From the NCBI RefSeq assembly GCF_003265325.1, contig NZ_QGNX01000001.1:930001-994000 (forward strand): a DNA stretch of 64,000 nt, in the 5' to 3' direction. The notes beneath the pieces are model-generated. The model was not told where the DNA came from and made no database searches. It saw nothing but the letters and a program-made list of their open reading frames with translations. Each line of letters begins with the position of its first letter. The first letter of the stretch is position 1. Both the position numbers and the translations under genes were made by a program. Shown here one piece after another: positions 16,653 through 24,797 of this stretch. This DNA comes from Oceanibium sediminis. GTDB lineage: Bacteria; Pseudomonadota; Alphaproteobacteria; Rhodobacterales; Rhodobacteraceae.

Positions 16653-17233
16653 TGGGGGAATCCTTTCCCTTTTTGATGGTTGGTCGGCTGGCGGGGGATG
16701 TCCGGCTGCCGGTCGATATCCGAAGTGTCCGGCAGGGTGATCGTCACCATGTGCTCGGTGTCGCAGGCACCGCCGAAATGCGTGTCTTTCTTGAAATGGG
16801 GCGCGTCCGTTAGCTCTCCGCCGATCTGGCGGGCAAAGCTTCGGAACAGCCCCCAGGACGCATCGTTGTCCGAGGTGATCGTAGTCTTGAGCGTCGTGGC
16901 ATCCGCCGTCTCTTCGCGGTCCAGCAGTTCAAGCAGCATGGTCTTGCCAAGGCCAAGGCCGCGGGCCCGGGGGCTCACGGCGACCTGCCAGACGAAAAGC
17001 GCGTCCTCGCCCGGGATCATGTGGCCGGAAATCCAGCCGACGATCGCACCGTCGAGTTCGGCAGCGACACAGGTGTCGCGGAAATGATCGGCCTGAATCA
17101 GATTCGCGTACATCGAATTCTCGTCCAGGGGTTTGCATTGGCGAACCAGTTTCCAGACGCCGGCCCCGTCCTTCGCAGTGGGTTTGCGCAGGCGGACCTT
17201 AGGCGTTCGTGGGGTCTCGCAGTCTTTCGGCAT
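16574..17233 (-). CDS. ectA: L-2,4-diaminobutyrate gamma-acetyltransferase with an extended C-terminus
   Basis: EctA acetylates diaminobutyrate with acetyl-CoA. The GNAT fold is evident from residue 12 to about 165: RKPTAKDGAGVWKLV, the WQVAVSPRARGLGLGKTML acetyl-CoA loop, then DNDASWGLFRSFA. The frame runs on to 219 residues, longer than the usual 170-190, because no stop is met before ectB begins. The last 25 or so codons lie inside ectB in another frame. This may be a real extension or an eroded stop. The ATG at 17233 has AAGAGG upstream. It is the first gene of the operon, divergent from a MarR gene. Confidence 0.93.
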   Translation of the reverse strand: MPKDCETPRTPKVRLRKPTAKDGAGVWKLVRQCKPLDENSMYANLIQADHFRDTCVAAELDGAIVGWISGHMIPGEDALFVWQVAVSPRARGLGLGKTMLLELLDREETADATTLKTTITSDNDASWGLFRSFARQIGGELTDAPHFKKDTHFGGACDTEHMVTITLPDTSDIDRQPDIPRQPTNHQKGKGFPQWPTTWHRIFQSTLVEKAKRGLTAAP

Positions 17234-17351
17234 TCGATCGGACCTCTTGAGTTGTTCGCGTGACTAAGTAAATTGCCAGAGCGCAAAATTCAATAGGCAA
17301 CTCATAATAAAGAAAAATTCCCTTGATATGTGGAGGAGTGTGTTTATTTAG

Positions 17352-17364
17352 TTAGCGTTGCTAA
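17352..17364. promoter_or_regulatory. Candidate EctR-type operator
   Basis: A perfect inverted repeat TTAGC-GTT-GCTAA, extendable with mismatches to flanking TTTAG and CAAAC. It lies in the AT-rich 220-base space between ectA and the divergent MarR gene. This is where an EctR-type repressor of ectoine genes is expected to bind. Promoter hexamers could not be fixed with confidence. Confidence 0.4.
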
Positions 17365-17453
17365 TCAAACTTGCGGGCGGTCGCGGCGGACGTTTCGCCC
17401 TTGATTGCTTAGCCGATTGAAGGATTTGGCAGCTTCGTGCAAAGGTGCAGGCC

Positions 17454-17954
17454 ATGACGAACAAATCGCACGACCGTATCGATGAAAGCCTGATCGCCCT
17501 GCGGCGCATCCTGCGCGCGACAGAGCTTTACGCCCGTGACCTGGCGCAGGCCGCCGGGGTGACGCCGGCGCAGCTCAGGGTCATGCAGATCGTCGACGAA
17601 CTGGACAGCGCCACCCCGAAGGTGCTCGCTAACCAGATGGGCGTGAGCCAGGCGACCGTGACCGTCCTGCTCGACAAGCTGGTGGCGCGCGGCATCGTCG
17701 AGCGTTCCCCTTCCGAGCGTGACCGGCGGCAGGTCAACATCGTGATGACGGACTACGGGCAGCGCGCGCTGGAGGAGGCGCCCAACGCCCTCCAGCAGCG
17801 CTACGTGCGTGCCTTCTCCGCGCTGGCGGACTGGGAGCAGGCCCAGCTTCTGTCCTCCCTCGAGCGGGTCGCGGACATGCTGGACGCGCGGGATCTCGAC
17901 GCCTCGCCTGTTCTGACAGGTGGCGAACTCGGCGCCAGCAAGGAGCCGCATTGA
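17454..17954 (+). CDS. ectR: MarR-family transcriptional regulator of the ectoine operon (EctR-like)
   Basis: A MarR protein of 166 residues. The winged helix covers roughly 38-100, with ANQMGVSQATVTVLLDKL as recognition helix and the wing segment PSERDRRQVNIVMTDYG. EctR proteins repress ect operons in other ectoine producers. The divergent position and length fit, so the name is given by context. I chose the ATG at 17454, with AAAGG 8 bases upstream; a GTG three codons earlier is the alternative. It ends beside a dispersed repeat and faces the Lrp gene. Confidence 0.85.
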   Translation: MTNKSHDRIDESLIALRRILRATELYARDLAQAAGVTPAQLRVMQIVDELDSATPKVLANQMGVSQATVTVLLDKLVARGIVERSPSERDRRQVNIVMTDYGQRALEEAPNALQQRYVRAFSALADWEQAQLLSSLERVADMLDARDLDASPVLTGGELGASKEPH

Positions 17955-17967
17955 GCGCGGCGTCCCT

Positions 17968-18015
17968 TCCAAAGTCTTCAAATATCCCCGCCGGAGGCAC
18001 AGGCCGTCAGGCCTG
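17968..18015 (-). repeat. Dispersed intergenic element, copy 3, with abutting hairpin
   Basis: On the minus strand a perfect 6-base hairpin CAGGCC-TGAC-GGCCTG (18000-18015) is followed without a gap by TGCCTCCGGCGG and the rest of the element (17968-17999), of the GAAGACTTTGGA subtype. The TGA of the loop is the actual stop codon of the Lrp gene, so the hairpin begins inside the coding sequence. It sits between the convergent MarR and Lrp genes and may serve as a 3' end signal. Confidence 0.8.
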
Positions 18016-18480
18016 TTCAACCAGTGGCAGGGCGGTCGTGCCCTTGATCTCCTCCATCGAAAGCGTGGAGGTGACGTTGAAGATCGACACCTCCTTGATC
18101 AGCGCGCGGTAGAAGTCGTCATAGGCCTTGGGTGAGGGCACGCGCACCTTCAGGATGTAGTCGATATCCCCCGCAAGGCGGTGCGCCTCCACCACCTCGG
18201 GGCGGGCCTTCAGCGCCGCCATGAAGCGATCCAGCCATTGCGCATCGTGCTCTGACGTGCGGATCAGCACGAAGAAGCAGGCATCCAGCCCAAGCGCGTC
18301 GGGGTCCAGCAGGACCACCTCTTTGCGGATCACGCCGGCATCCTTCAGCTTGCGGATTCGATTCCACACCGGCGTCTTGGAGGCCCCCAGATCGCGGGCA
18401 AGCTGGTCGAGCGAGCGTGAGGCATCCTCTTGCAGCGCGGCGAGGATTTTCCGGTCGAGGGCGTCGAGTGCGGCAGGCAT
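18007..18480 (-). CDS. Lrp/AsnC-family transcriptional regulator
   Basis: A protein of 157 residues. The N-terminal helix-turn-helix runs from LDALDRKILAAL to about residue 60, with the recognition helix in DLGASKTPVWNRIRKL. An AsnC ligand domain with GDIDYILKVRVPS follows. The ATG at 18480 has AGGAGA upstream; the longer open frame reaches back into the cysG promoter and is unlikely. It is divergent from cysG, so it probably controls the sulfur assimilation operon and itself. The effector, perhaps an amino acid such as cysteine, is unknown. Confidence 0.92.
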   Translation of the reverse strand: MPAALDALDRKILAALQEDASRSLDQLARDLGASKTPVWNRIRKLKDAGVIRKEVVLLDPDALGLDACFFVLIRTSEHDAQWLDRFMAALKARPEVVEAHRLAGDIDYILKVRVPSPKAYDDFYRALIKEVSIFNVTSTLSMEEIKGTTALPLVEQA

Positions 18481-18517
18481 TCGCGGTTTCTCCTGAGCTT
18501 GGAATATGTGTTCTCGT

Positions 18518-18530
18518 CTGATCGCATCAG
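18518..18530. promoter_or_regulatory. Inverted repeat in the Lrp-cysG divergent region
   Basis: CTGAT-CGC-ATCAG is a perfect 5-base inverted repeat midway between the divergent Lrp and cysG starts. Two GGAATAT motifs flank it, at about 18501 and in GGAATATATCC nearer cysG. It is a plausible site for the adjacent Lrp/AsnC regulator, but Lrp sites are loose and this is only a candidate. Confidence 0.3.
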
Positions 18531-18619
18531 AGCGGATAAATTCCTTATCTGCAAGGGCTGGTGGCCAAATTGAGGGAATATATCCTATATTTCGCATCAA
18601 GAACGAAAGGAATTCTTCG

Positions 18620-20032
18620 ATGCGGCACTTTCCGATCTTCGTGAACCTGTCCGGGCGGCGCGTGGTCGTCTCCGGTGCGGGCGCTTGCGCGGTATCCAAA
18701 CTCCGCCTGCTGCTGAAGACAGAGGCGCGGATCGCCGTCTTCGGGCCCGACCCCGCGCCCGAGGTGCTGAAATGGGCCGCCGACGGGCGGCTGACCCATC
18801 TGCCCCGCGCGCTGGAGCAGGGTGACGCGGTCTGCGCGGCGCTGGTCTACGGCGCGAACGAGGACGCGGCGCTGGATGCGCGCGCGGTGGAAATCGGCCG
18901 CGCCGCCGGGGCGCTGACGAACATCGTGGACAACCTCGAGGACAGCCAGTTCATCACTCCCGCCATCGTGGACCGCGACCCCGTGACCATCGCCATCGGG
19001 ACCGAGGGCGCGGCCCCCGTGCTGGCCCGCCGCATCAAGGCGGACCTTGAGGAGCGGCTTCCCGCCAGCCTCGGCGTGCTGGCGCGCATCGGCCAGGCCT
19101 TCCGCCCCCGGGCCGAGGTTCTGCCGATGGGCCGCAAGCGCCGCAACTTCTGGAGCCGTTTCTACGACCAGCGTGGCCCCGAGGCGTTGAAGGATGGCGA
19201 AGACGCCGCTCGCTTGGCGTTGGAGGAGCTGCTGGCCGAGGAACTGGCCGAACGCCCCGAAGCGGGCCACGTCTGGATCGTGGGCACCGGCCCGGGCGAT
19301 CCGGACCTGCTGACGCTGAAGGCGCGCAAGCTGCTGCACGGCGCGGACGTGGTGATCCACGACCGGCTGGTGCCCGCGCCGATCCTGGAGCTCGCCCGGC
19401 GCGAGGCGACGGTGATCGAGGTGGGCAAGATCCCCTACGGCCCGTCCTGGAAGCAGGAGGATATCAACGCGCTGCTGGTCGAGCATGGCCGCACCGCGCA
19501 GGTCGTGCGCCTGAAATCCGGCGATCCCGGCATCTTCGGGCGGCTGGATGAAGAAATGGACGCGCTGGACGCCGCCGGGATCGGTTTTGACGTGGTCCCC
19601 GGGATCACCTCCGCCGCTGCTGCCGCTGCCTCGATCAAGGTCAGCCTGACCAAGCGCGGGCGCAACGGCGCGTTCCGCATCCTGACCGGCCATGACGTGA
19701 ACGGTTTCGCCGAAGCCGACTGGCGTGACCTGGCGAAGCCGGGATCGGTGGCCGCGATCTACATGGGCGTGCGCGCCGCTACCTTCCTGCGCGGGCGGCT
19801 GATGATCCACGGCGCGGCCGAGGATACGCCGGTAACGGCGGTCGAGAATGCCTCGCGCCCCGATCAGCGGGTGATCGCCACCCGCCTGATCGACCTGCCC
19901 GACGCGCTAGCCGCGGCAAAGCCTGCAGGCCCGGTGATGCTGTTCCTGGGCCTGACCCCGCGCGCGGCGCACATCGTTGCGCAACAACCCGAATTCCAAC
20001 TGCCCGAATCCCAACTGAGTGAGGCGCTCTGA
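18620..20032 (+). CDS. cysG: Siroheme synthase CysG (multifunctional)
   Basis: CysG makes siroheme, the cofactor of sulfite reductase. The protein has 470 residues. The N-terminal half (1 to about 200) is the precorrin-2 dehydrogenase/ferrochelatase, with a dinucleotide-binding VVVSGAGACAVSKLRLLL. The C-terminal half is the uroporphyrinogen-III C-methyltransferase, with VGTGPGDPDLLTLKA, RLKSGDPGIFGR and VVPGITSA. The ATG at 18620 has GAAAGGAA upstream. It heads the operon and is followed by DUF2849 after a single spacer base, so the cofactor is made together with the enzyme that uses it. Confidence 0.96.
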   Translation: MRHFPIFVNLSGRRVVVSGAGACAVSKLRLLLKTEARIAVFGPDPAPEVLKWAADGRLTHLPRALEQGDAVCAALVYGANEDAALDARAVEIGRAAGALTNIVDNLEDSQFITPAIVDRDPVTIAIGTEGAAPVLARRIKADLEERLPASLGVLARIGQAFRPRAEVLPMGRKRRNFWSRFYDQRGPEALKDGEDAARLALEELLAEELAERPEAGHVWIVGTGPGDPDLLTLKARKLLHGADVVIHDRLVPAPILELARREATVIEVGKIPYGPSWKQEDINALLVEHGRTAQVVRLKSGDPGIFGRLDEEMDALDAAGIGFDVVPGITSAAAAAASIKVSLTKRGRNGAFRILTGHDVNGFAEADWRDLAKPGSVAAIYMGVRAATFLRGRLMIHGAAEDTPVTAVENASRPDQRVIATRLIDLPDALAAAKPAGPVMLFLGLTPRAAHIVAQQPEFQLPESQLSEAL

Positions 20033-20033
20033 C

Positions 20034-20336
20034 ATGGCCCGCAAGTTTCTTCCCCAGGTCGCCACGGCGAATGATCTTTACGAAGGCGACGTGATCTACT
20101 TCACGCCCCAGGGCGGCTGGACCCGCGATTTGTCCGACGCCGCCGTCGCCCATGACCCCGAGGCCGCCGAAGCCCTGCTGAAGGCCGCCAGCGCGTTCCC
20201 GCTGCAGGTCGTCGGCGTCTACCTGGCCGACGTGGAGGTCGTCGATGGCCGTCCCGCCCCGGTGCACTTCCGCGAAGTGTTCCGCACCCGTGGCCCGTCC
20301 AACTATTTCCACGGCAAGCAGGCTGAGGAGGCCTGA
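20034..20336 (+). CDS. DUF2849 protein of the sulfite reduction operon
   Basis: A small soluble protein of 100 residues of the DUF2849 family, with the start ARKFLPQVATANDL and the segments EGDVIYFTPQGGW and VVGVYLADVEV. No signal peptide, cysteine pair or membrane segment is visible. It lies between cysG and cysI with one-base spacing on both sides, and I recall this order in many alphaproteobacteria. A role in sulfite reductase function, for example as a small subunit or assembly factor, is inferred from this fixed position only. Confidence 0.85.
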   Translation: MARKFLPQVATANDLYEGDVIYFTPQGGWTRDLSDAAVAHDPEAAEALLKAASAFPLQVVGVYLADVEVVDGRPAPVHFREVFRTRGPSNYFHGKQAEEA

Positions 20337-20337
20337 G

Positions 20338-21999
20338 ATGTATTCCTACTCCAACTTCGATTCCGACTTCGTCCACAGCCGCGTGAAGGAATTCCGTGGC
20401 CAGGTGGAACGCCGCCTCGACGGCTCGCTGACCGAGGATGAGTTCAAGCCCCTGCGCCTGATGAACGGGCTGTACCTGCAACTGCACGCCTACATGCTGC
20501 GCGTCGCCGTGCCGTATGGCACGCTGAACGGTCGGCAGATGCGCCAGCTGGCCCATATCGCGGACACCTGGGACAAGGGCTACGGCCATTTCACCACGCG
20601 CCAGAACATCCAGTTCAACTGGCCGAAGCTTCAGGACGTGCCCGATATCCTGGAGGCGTTGGCCGATGTCGGCATGCACGCGATCCAGACCTCCGGCAAC
20701 TGCATCCGCAACGTGACCTCGGACCACTACGCCGGGGCTGCTGCGGATGAGATCGAGGACCCGCGCCCCACGGCAGAGCTGATCCGCCAGTGGTCCACCG
20801 ACCACCCGGAATTCGCCTACCTGCCCCGCAAGTTCAAGGTGGCCGTCACCGGCAGCCCGAACGACCGGGCGGTGACGAAAGCCCATGACATCGGGTTGCG
20901 CATGGTGCGCAACGACGCCGGTGAGCCGGGCTACGAGGTGGTGATCGGCGGCGGGCTTGGCCGGACGCCGATGGTCGGCAAGGTGGTGAGGGATTTCCTG
21001 CCCAAGGCGGACCTGCTGGCCTACCTCGAGGCGATCCTGCAGGTCTACAACCTGTCGGGACGGCGCGACAACAAGTACAAGGCGCGGATCAAGATCCTGG
21101 TGCATGAAACCGGGCTGGAAGAGCTGCGCGCCCGGATCGAGGATACCTTCGCCCGCCAGTGCCGCCTGCTGCCCGACGTGGACCCGGCCACCCTGGCCCG
21201 GATCGAGGCCGCCTTCGCCGCGCCGGACTGGGACAGCCGCCCCGCGCCGCAAGCGCCGGTGGTGGAGGCGGGCCTGCGCTCGTTCATCGACACCAACGTG
21301 ACCGCGCACAAGCGGCCCGAGTACGCGATCGTCAGCGTCTCGATCAAGCCAATCGGGGGCACTCCGGGCGATGCGACCAGCGCGCAGATGCGGACCCTCG
21401 CCGACCTGGCCGAGCGGTATTCCCACGACGAACTGCGCATCAGCCATGAGCAGAACGTGATCCTGCCCCATGTGCACCGCGCCGATCTTGCCGCCGTCTA
21501 CGCCGAGTTGCGCGCGGCGGGGCTGGCGACGGCGAACATCGGGCTGGTGTCGGACATCATCGCCTGCCCCGGCATGGATTATTGCGCGCTGGCCACCGCG
21601 CGCTCGATCCCGATTGCCCAGCAGATCTCCGAGGCTTTCGCGGATCTCGACGCGCAACGCGATATCGGGCCGCTGAAGATCAAGATCTCGGGCTGCATCA
21701 ACGCCTGCGGGCATCACCACGTGGGCCATATCGGTATCCTGGGCCTCGACCGGGCGGGGGTGGAAAACTACCAGATCACCCTTGGCGGCGATGGCACGGA
21801 AACCACGACCATCGGCACCCGCACCGGTCCCGGTTTCGCCTATGACGAGATCGTTCCGGCGGTGCAGCGGCTGATCGAAGCCTATCTCGACATTCGCGAA
21901 ACCGCGGAGGAGACGTTCCTGCAAACCTATCGCCGTGTCGGCTTGGACCCGTTCAAGGCCGCGCTCTACGAAGCGGAGGATGCGGCCCGTGCGGCATGA
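20338..21999 (+). CDS. cysI: Nitrite/sulfite reductase hemoprotein (assimilatory sulfite reductase)
   Basis: It reduces sulfite to sulfide by six electrons using siroheme and a coupled 4Fe-4S cluster. The 553 residues show two ferredoxin-like/siroheme repeats: TRQNIQFNWP and TSGNCIRNVT in the first half, and the cluster ligands in IIACPGMDYC and GCINACGHHH in the second. It could be named nirA, but the cys context argues for sulfite. Electrons may come from the flavoprotein Fpr at the end of the operon, through ferredoxin. The start ATG follows the DUF2849 stop by one base. Confidence 0.94.
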   Translation: MYSYSNFDSDFVHSRVKEFRGQVERRLDGSLTEDEFKPLRLMNGLYLQLHAYMLRVAVPYGTLNGRQMRQLAHIADTWDKGYGHFTTRQNIQFNWPKLQDVPDILEALADVGMHAIQTSGNCIRNVTSDHYAGAAADEIEDPRPTAELIRQWSTDHPEFAYLPRKFKVAVTGSPNDRAVTKAHDIGLRMVRNDAGEPGYEVVIGGGLGRTPMVGKVVRDFLPKADLLAYLEAILQVYNLSGRRDNKYKARIKILVHETGLEELRARIEDTFARQCRLLPDVDPATLARIEAAFAAPDWDSRPAPQAPVVEAGLRSFIDTNVTAHKRPEYAIVSVSIKPIGGTPGDATSAQMRTLADLAERYSHDELRISHEQNVILPHVHRADLAAVYAELRAAGLATANIGLVSDIIACPGMDYCALATARSIPIAQQISEAFADLDAQRDIGPLKIKISGCINACGHHHVGHIGILGLDRAGVENYQITLGGDGTETTTIGTRTGPGFAYDEIVPAVQRLIEAYLDIRETAEETFLQTYRRVGLDPFKAALYEAEDAARAA

Positions 22000-22720
22000 A
22001 CGCGCCCTTTCGCCGGACCTGTCCGTCGCGGCGCTGAACGCCCGCTACGAGGGTGCGCCGGCGGAGGATATCCTCCACGCCGGGCTGCGCTTCTGGGCGG
22101 GCGGGATCGCGGTGGTGTCCTCCTTCGGGGCGGATGCGGCGGTGCTGCTGCACATGGCGGCAGGGATCAATCCTCACGTGCCGGTGCTGTTCGTGGACAC
22201 GAAGATGCTGTTCCCCCAGACGCTGGAGTACCAGGCCCGCCTGGCGGCCGATCTTGGCCTGACGGACGTGCGCCGGATCGGCGTCGCCCGGTCAGAACTC
22301 CGCCGCGCGGACCCCATGGGTGCGCTGCACCTGCGCGACGCGGATGCCTGCTGCCAGTTGCGCAAGGTGGCGCCGCTAGCGCAGGCGATGACCCTGTTCC
22401 AGGCCAGCATCACGGGGCGCAAGCGGCATCAGGCCGCCACCCGTGCCGACATGGCTGTTTTCGAGACCGACCCGGCGGGGCGCATCCGGATCAACCCGCT
22501 TGCGGGATGGTCGGCGCAGGACCTGGCCGATTATCGCGACCGGCACGACCTGCCGCCGCATCCGCTGGTGGCGGAAGGTTACCCCTCGCTCGGCTGTGTG
22601 CCGTGCACCAGCCGGGTTCAGCCCGGCGAAGACCCTCGCGCGGGCCGCTGGCGCGGCCAGTCGAAAACCGAATGTGGCATTCACTTTGGCCCGAAGGGCG
22701 CAGAAAGGATCGCACAATGA
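21989..22720 (+). CDS. cysH: Adenylyl-sulfate (APS-type) reductase CysH
   Basis: It reduces activated sulfate to sulfite with thioredoxin. The protein has 243 residues. CCQLRK and GCVPCT provide the four cysteines of a 4Fe-4S cluster, which marks the APS-reducing type rather than the PAPS-reducing Escherichia coli type. The catalytic Cys is in the C-terminal ECGIHF. I chose GTG at 21989, which overlaps the cysI stop and has GGAGG 9 bases upstream; an ATG at 21980 sits directly on that site. The 3' end overlaps the DUF934 gene as ATGA. Confidence 0.93.
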   Translation: MRHERALSPDLSVAALNARYEGAPAEDILHAGLRFWAGGIAVVSSFGADAAVLLHMAAGINPHVPVLFVDTKMLFPQTLEYQARLAADLGLTDVRRIGVARSELRRADPMGALHLRDADACCQLRKVAPLAQAMTLFQASITGRKRHQAATRADMAVFETDPAGRIRINPLAGWSAQDLADYRDRHDLPPHPLVAEGYPSLGCVPCTSRVQPGEDPRAGRWRGQSKTECGIHFGPKGAERIAQ

Positions 22721-23151
22721 CGCAGATCATCGACAGCACCGGCTTCATCGCCGAGACATGGCCCGAGGATGGCGTGACGCTGGACTTCGACAACCTCTGG
22801 ACCGGGCAGGACCTGCCGATCGAGCAGCCGCTCGCGGTGCGCTTCGAAATCGGGATGGAGCCGGAAAACCTGAGCCCGTGGTTTCACAAGGTGGCGATGG
22901 TGATCCTGCCCTTCGGCACCTCGGCTGACGGGCGGGGCTTCAGCCTGGCGCGCAAGCTGCGCCAGCTCGGCTATACCGGCGTGATCCGGGCCGAGGGGCA
23001 TATCCTGGTGGACCAGTTCCGCGCCGCGCTGCGCGTCGGGATCGACCAGGTCGCCATTTCCGACGAACAGGCCACCCGCAACCCCGCGCATCAGTGGCTG
23101 GCCGTCAACCACGCCCCGGGCTACCAGGCCGCGCTTTTCGCGGCGGAATAG
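22717..23151 (+). CDS. DUF934 protein of the sulfur assimilation operon
   Basis: A soluble protein of 144 residues of the DUF934 family, with segments LAVRFEIGMEPENL, GRGFSLARKLRQLGYTG and GHILVDQF. No catalytic motif can be named. It overlaps cysH by 4 bases and is commonly found next to cysH/cysI, so it probably assists sulfite or APS reduction. The molecular role is unknown. A GC-rich stem-loop separates it from fpr. Confidence 0.87.
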   Translation: MTQIIDSTGFIAETWPEDGVTLDFDNLWTGQDLPIEQPLAVRFEIGMEPENLSPWFHKVAMVILPFGTSADGRGFSLARKLRQLGYTGVIRAEGHILVDQFRAALRVGIDQVAISDEQATRNPAHQWLAVNHAPGYQAALFAAE

Positions 23152-23169
23152 CCCCCCTGACAAGGCCGT

Positions 23170-23204
23170 CTTTCCGCGCCCGCCGCCTTGGCGGGGCGCG
23201 GAAG
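23170..23204 (+). other. GC-rich stem-loop between the DUF934 gene and fpr
   Basis: An imperfect stem of about 13 pairs, CTTTCCGCGCC..GCC against GGC.GGGCGCGGAAG, with a short GCCTT loop. No T tract follows. It could lower read-through into fpr or stabilise the cys transcript. It is not a classical intrinsic terminator. Confidence 0.45.
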
Positions 23205-23244
23205 GGCTGCGTATCCGCAACCGTTTCCTTCCGAAGGCACGCAG

Positions 23245-24051
23245 ATGAACATTCAGACCACCGCCACCGCCGCGCAGAAGATCTCGCCCGATGCGCAGAT
23301 CGTGACCGAGGTCCGCCATTGGACCGACCGGCTGTTTTCCTTCCGCCTGACGCGGCCCCAGTCCCTGCGCTTCCGCTCGGGCGAGTTCGTGATGATCGGC
23401 CTGCCGGGGGACAACGGCAAACCGCTGCTGCGCGCCTATTCCATCGCCTCGCCCAGCTGGGACGAGACGCTGGAGTTCTACTCCATCAAGGTGCCCGACG
23501 GGCCGCTGACCTCGCGCCTGCAAAAGATCGCGGTGGGCGACCAGGTGATCCTGCGCCCCAAGCCCGTGGGCACGCTGGTGGTCGATGCGCTGCTGCCCGG
23601 CAAGCGGCTCTACATGATCGCCACCGGCACGGGGATCGCGCCCTTCGCCTCGCTCCTGCGCGACCCGGAGGTGTACGAGAAGTTCGACGAGGTGGTCGTC
23701 ACCCACACCTGCCGCACCGCGGATGAGCTGGCCTACGGGGCCGAGCTGATCGCCGCGCTGCCCGACGATCCCCTGATCGGAGAGTTGGTCGGGGGCAAGA
23801 TCCGTTACCTGCCCACGACGACGCAGGGCGACAGCCCGCATCGGGGCCGCGTGACCGAGTGGATTTCCTCGGGCCGCCTGTTCAGCCATTTCAACCTGCC
23901 GCCGCTGGACGCGGCGCAGGATCGGGTGATGATCTGCGGCTCCATGGGCCTGAATACCGACGTGAAGGCCCTGGCGGAAGCGGCAGGCCTGGTCGAAGGG
24001 TCCAACGCGCAACCCGGAAGTTTTGTCCTGGAGAAAGCCTTCGTAGGCTGA
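23245..24051 (+). CDS. fpr: Ferredoxin--NADP reductase
   Basis: A flavoprotein of 268 residues that exchanges electrons between NADPH and ferredoxin. The FAD motif is RAYSIAS, the NADPH-binding motif is IATGTGIAPFASLLRDP, and the protein ends FVLEKAFVG as in the bacterial Fpr subclass. The ATG at 23245 has GAAGG upstream. Following cysI-cysH-DUF934 on the same strand, it is a likely electron source for sulfite reduction, though it could also serve oxidative stress defence. The intervening stem-loop means cotranscription is not certain. Confidence 0.93.
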   Translation: MNIQTTATAAQKISPDAQIVTEVRHWTDRLFSFRLTRPQSLRFRSGEFVMIGLPGDNGKPLLRAYSIASPSWDETLEFYSIKVPDGPLTSRLQKIAVGDQVILRPKPVGTLVVDALLPGKRLYMIATGTGIAPFASLLRDPEVYEKFDEVVVTHTCRTADELAYGAELIAALPDDPLIGELVGGKIRYLPTTTQGDSPHRGRVTEWISSGRLFSHFNLPPLDAAQDRVMICGSMGLNTDVKALAEAAGLVEGSNAQPGSFVLEKAFVG

Positions 24052-24060
24052 AGCCGGCGG

Positions 24061-24085
24061 CGCGGCGCCGTGTATTGGCGCCGCG
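24061..24085 (+). terminator. Strong hairpin at the end of the cys operon
   Basis: A perfect 9-base stem, CGCGGCGCC with GGCGCCGCG, and a GTGTATT loop, 9 bases after the fpr stop. It lies between convergent genes and could act in both directions. The sequence after it is TCTGCC, not a T run, so it may depend on Rho. Confidence 0.6.
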
Positions 24086-24120
24086 TCTGCCTCAGGACCT
24101 GGGCCGGCCCCTGCCGATGC

Positions 24121-24630
24121 TCAGCGATACAGGCGGACGGCGGCCACCGCCACGTCCGCCTGGAATTCCCGCCCGATGGCCAGCACCCCGATCCGGCGCA
24201 GCCGAGTTGGATCGAAGGCGGCGTCGGTGCGGTGCGGGACCAGGTCGGCGAAGGGAATGCGCAGGCTGGTCCAATGCCCGGGTGCGTCGAAGCTGGCGCG
24301 AAAGGAGTGCCAGGGCCGGGTCAACTGGTCCGTGCGCAGGCGCAGATCGTAAGCCTCGCCATTGCCCCTGACGTCGAGTTCCACGCCCGCGTAGGCGGAT
24401 GCATCGAAAACCCCTCCATCGGGGCGCAGATCGAAACCCATCTGCACGAAGCCGCCGTTATTTTCCAGCGAGACATCGCCCCTCAGCCGCACCGCCGCGC
24501 GCCCGTCCAGTGTCTCGCGACTGATCCGCCCGGTAGACACGCCGCCCATGACGGTGTCCGCGACGTATTCCCATTCGGGGGAAAGTTCCAAGGTCCGTTC
24601 CTTTTCCGCACTACAGGTGAAGGGGCGCAC
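24121..24630 (-). CDS. CIA30-domain protein
   Basis: A predicted protein of 169 residues with the galactose-binding-like CIA30 fold (complex I intermediate-associated protein 30). The family segment VADTVMGGVSTGRIS opens the domain, followed by GDVSLENNGGFVQM. No signal peptide is seen. The longest reading starts at GTG 24630 with GGAAAGG upstream. A TTG at 24591 with AAAAGGAA upstream is a good alternative that removes 13 residues. In eukaryotes the domain acts in complex I assembly; in bacteria the role is unknown. It is not operonic with its neighbours. Confidence 0.8.
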   Translation of the reverse strand: MRPFTCSAEKERTLELSPEWEYVADTVMGGVSTGRISRETLDGRAAVRLRGDVSLENNGGFVQMGFDLRPDGGVFDASAYAGVELDVRGNGEAYDLRLRTDQLTRPWHSFRASFDAPGHWTSLRIPFADLVPHRTDAAFDPTRLRRIGVLAIGREFQADVAVAAVRLYR

Positions 24631-24724
24631 ATTAGCGCCTTTCCCAGCCAGCTAGTCCCGTTCCGGGGCGTGTACAGGGCAGGGGCCGCAATCAATCGCC
24701 AATCGTCCGAAGGACTTATGGGCT

Positions 24725-24741
24725 TGCCCGCGGCGCGGGCA
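24725..24741 (+). other. Leader hairpin before the metal cluster
   Basis: TGCCCGC-GGC-GCGGGCA, a perfect 7-base stem, 57 bases before the first gene of the cluster. I looked for a Zur- or Fur-like palindrome in 24631-24797 and saw none. The hairpin may be structural or part of the transcript leader. Confidence 0.35.
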
Positions 24742-24797
24742 CCGCTAGATCACCTGAACAGCGTTGTCCCGGTCGGCGGGGCGCGATAGGCAGGCAT

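Noticed and set aside
24631-24797. Zur or Fur box upstream of the metal cluster
   Set aside because: I read the whole interval and found no AT-rich palindrome of the Zur or Fur type, only a GC-rich hairpin. The regulator is therefore left open.
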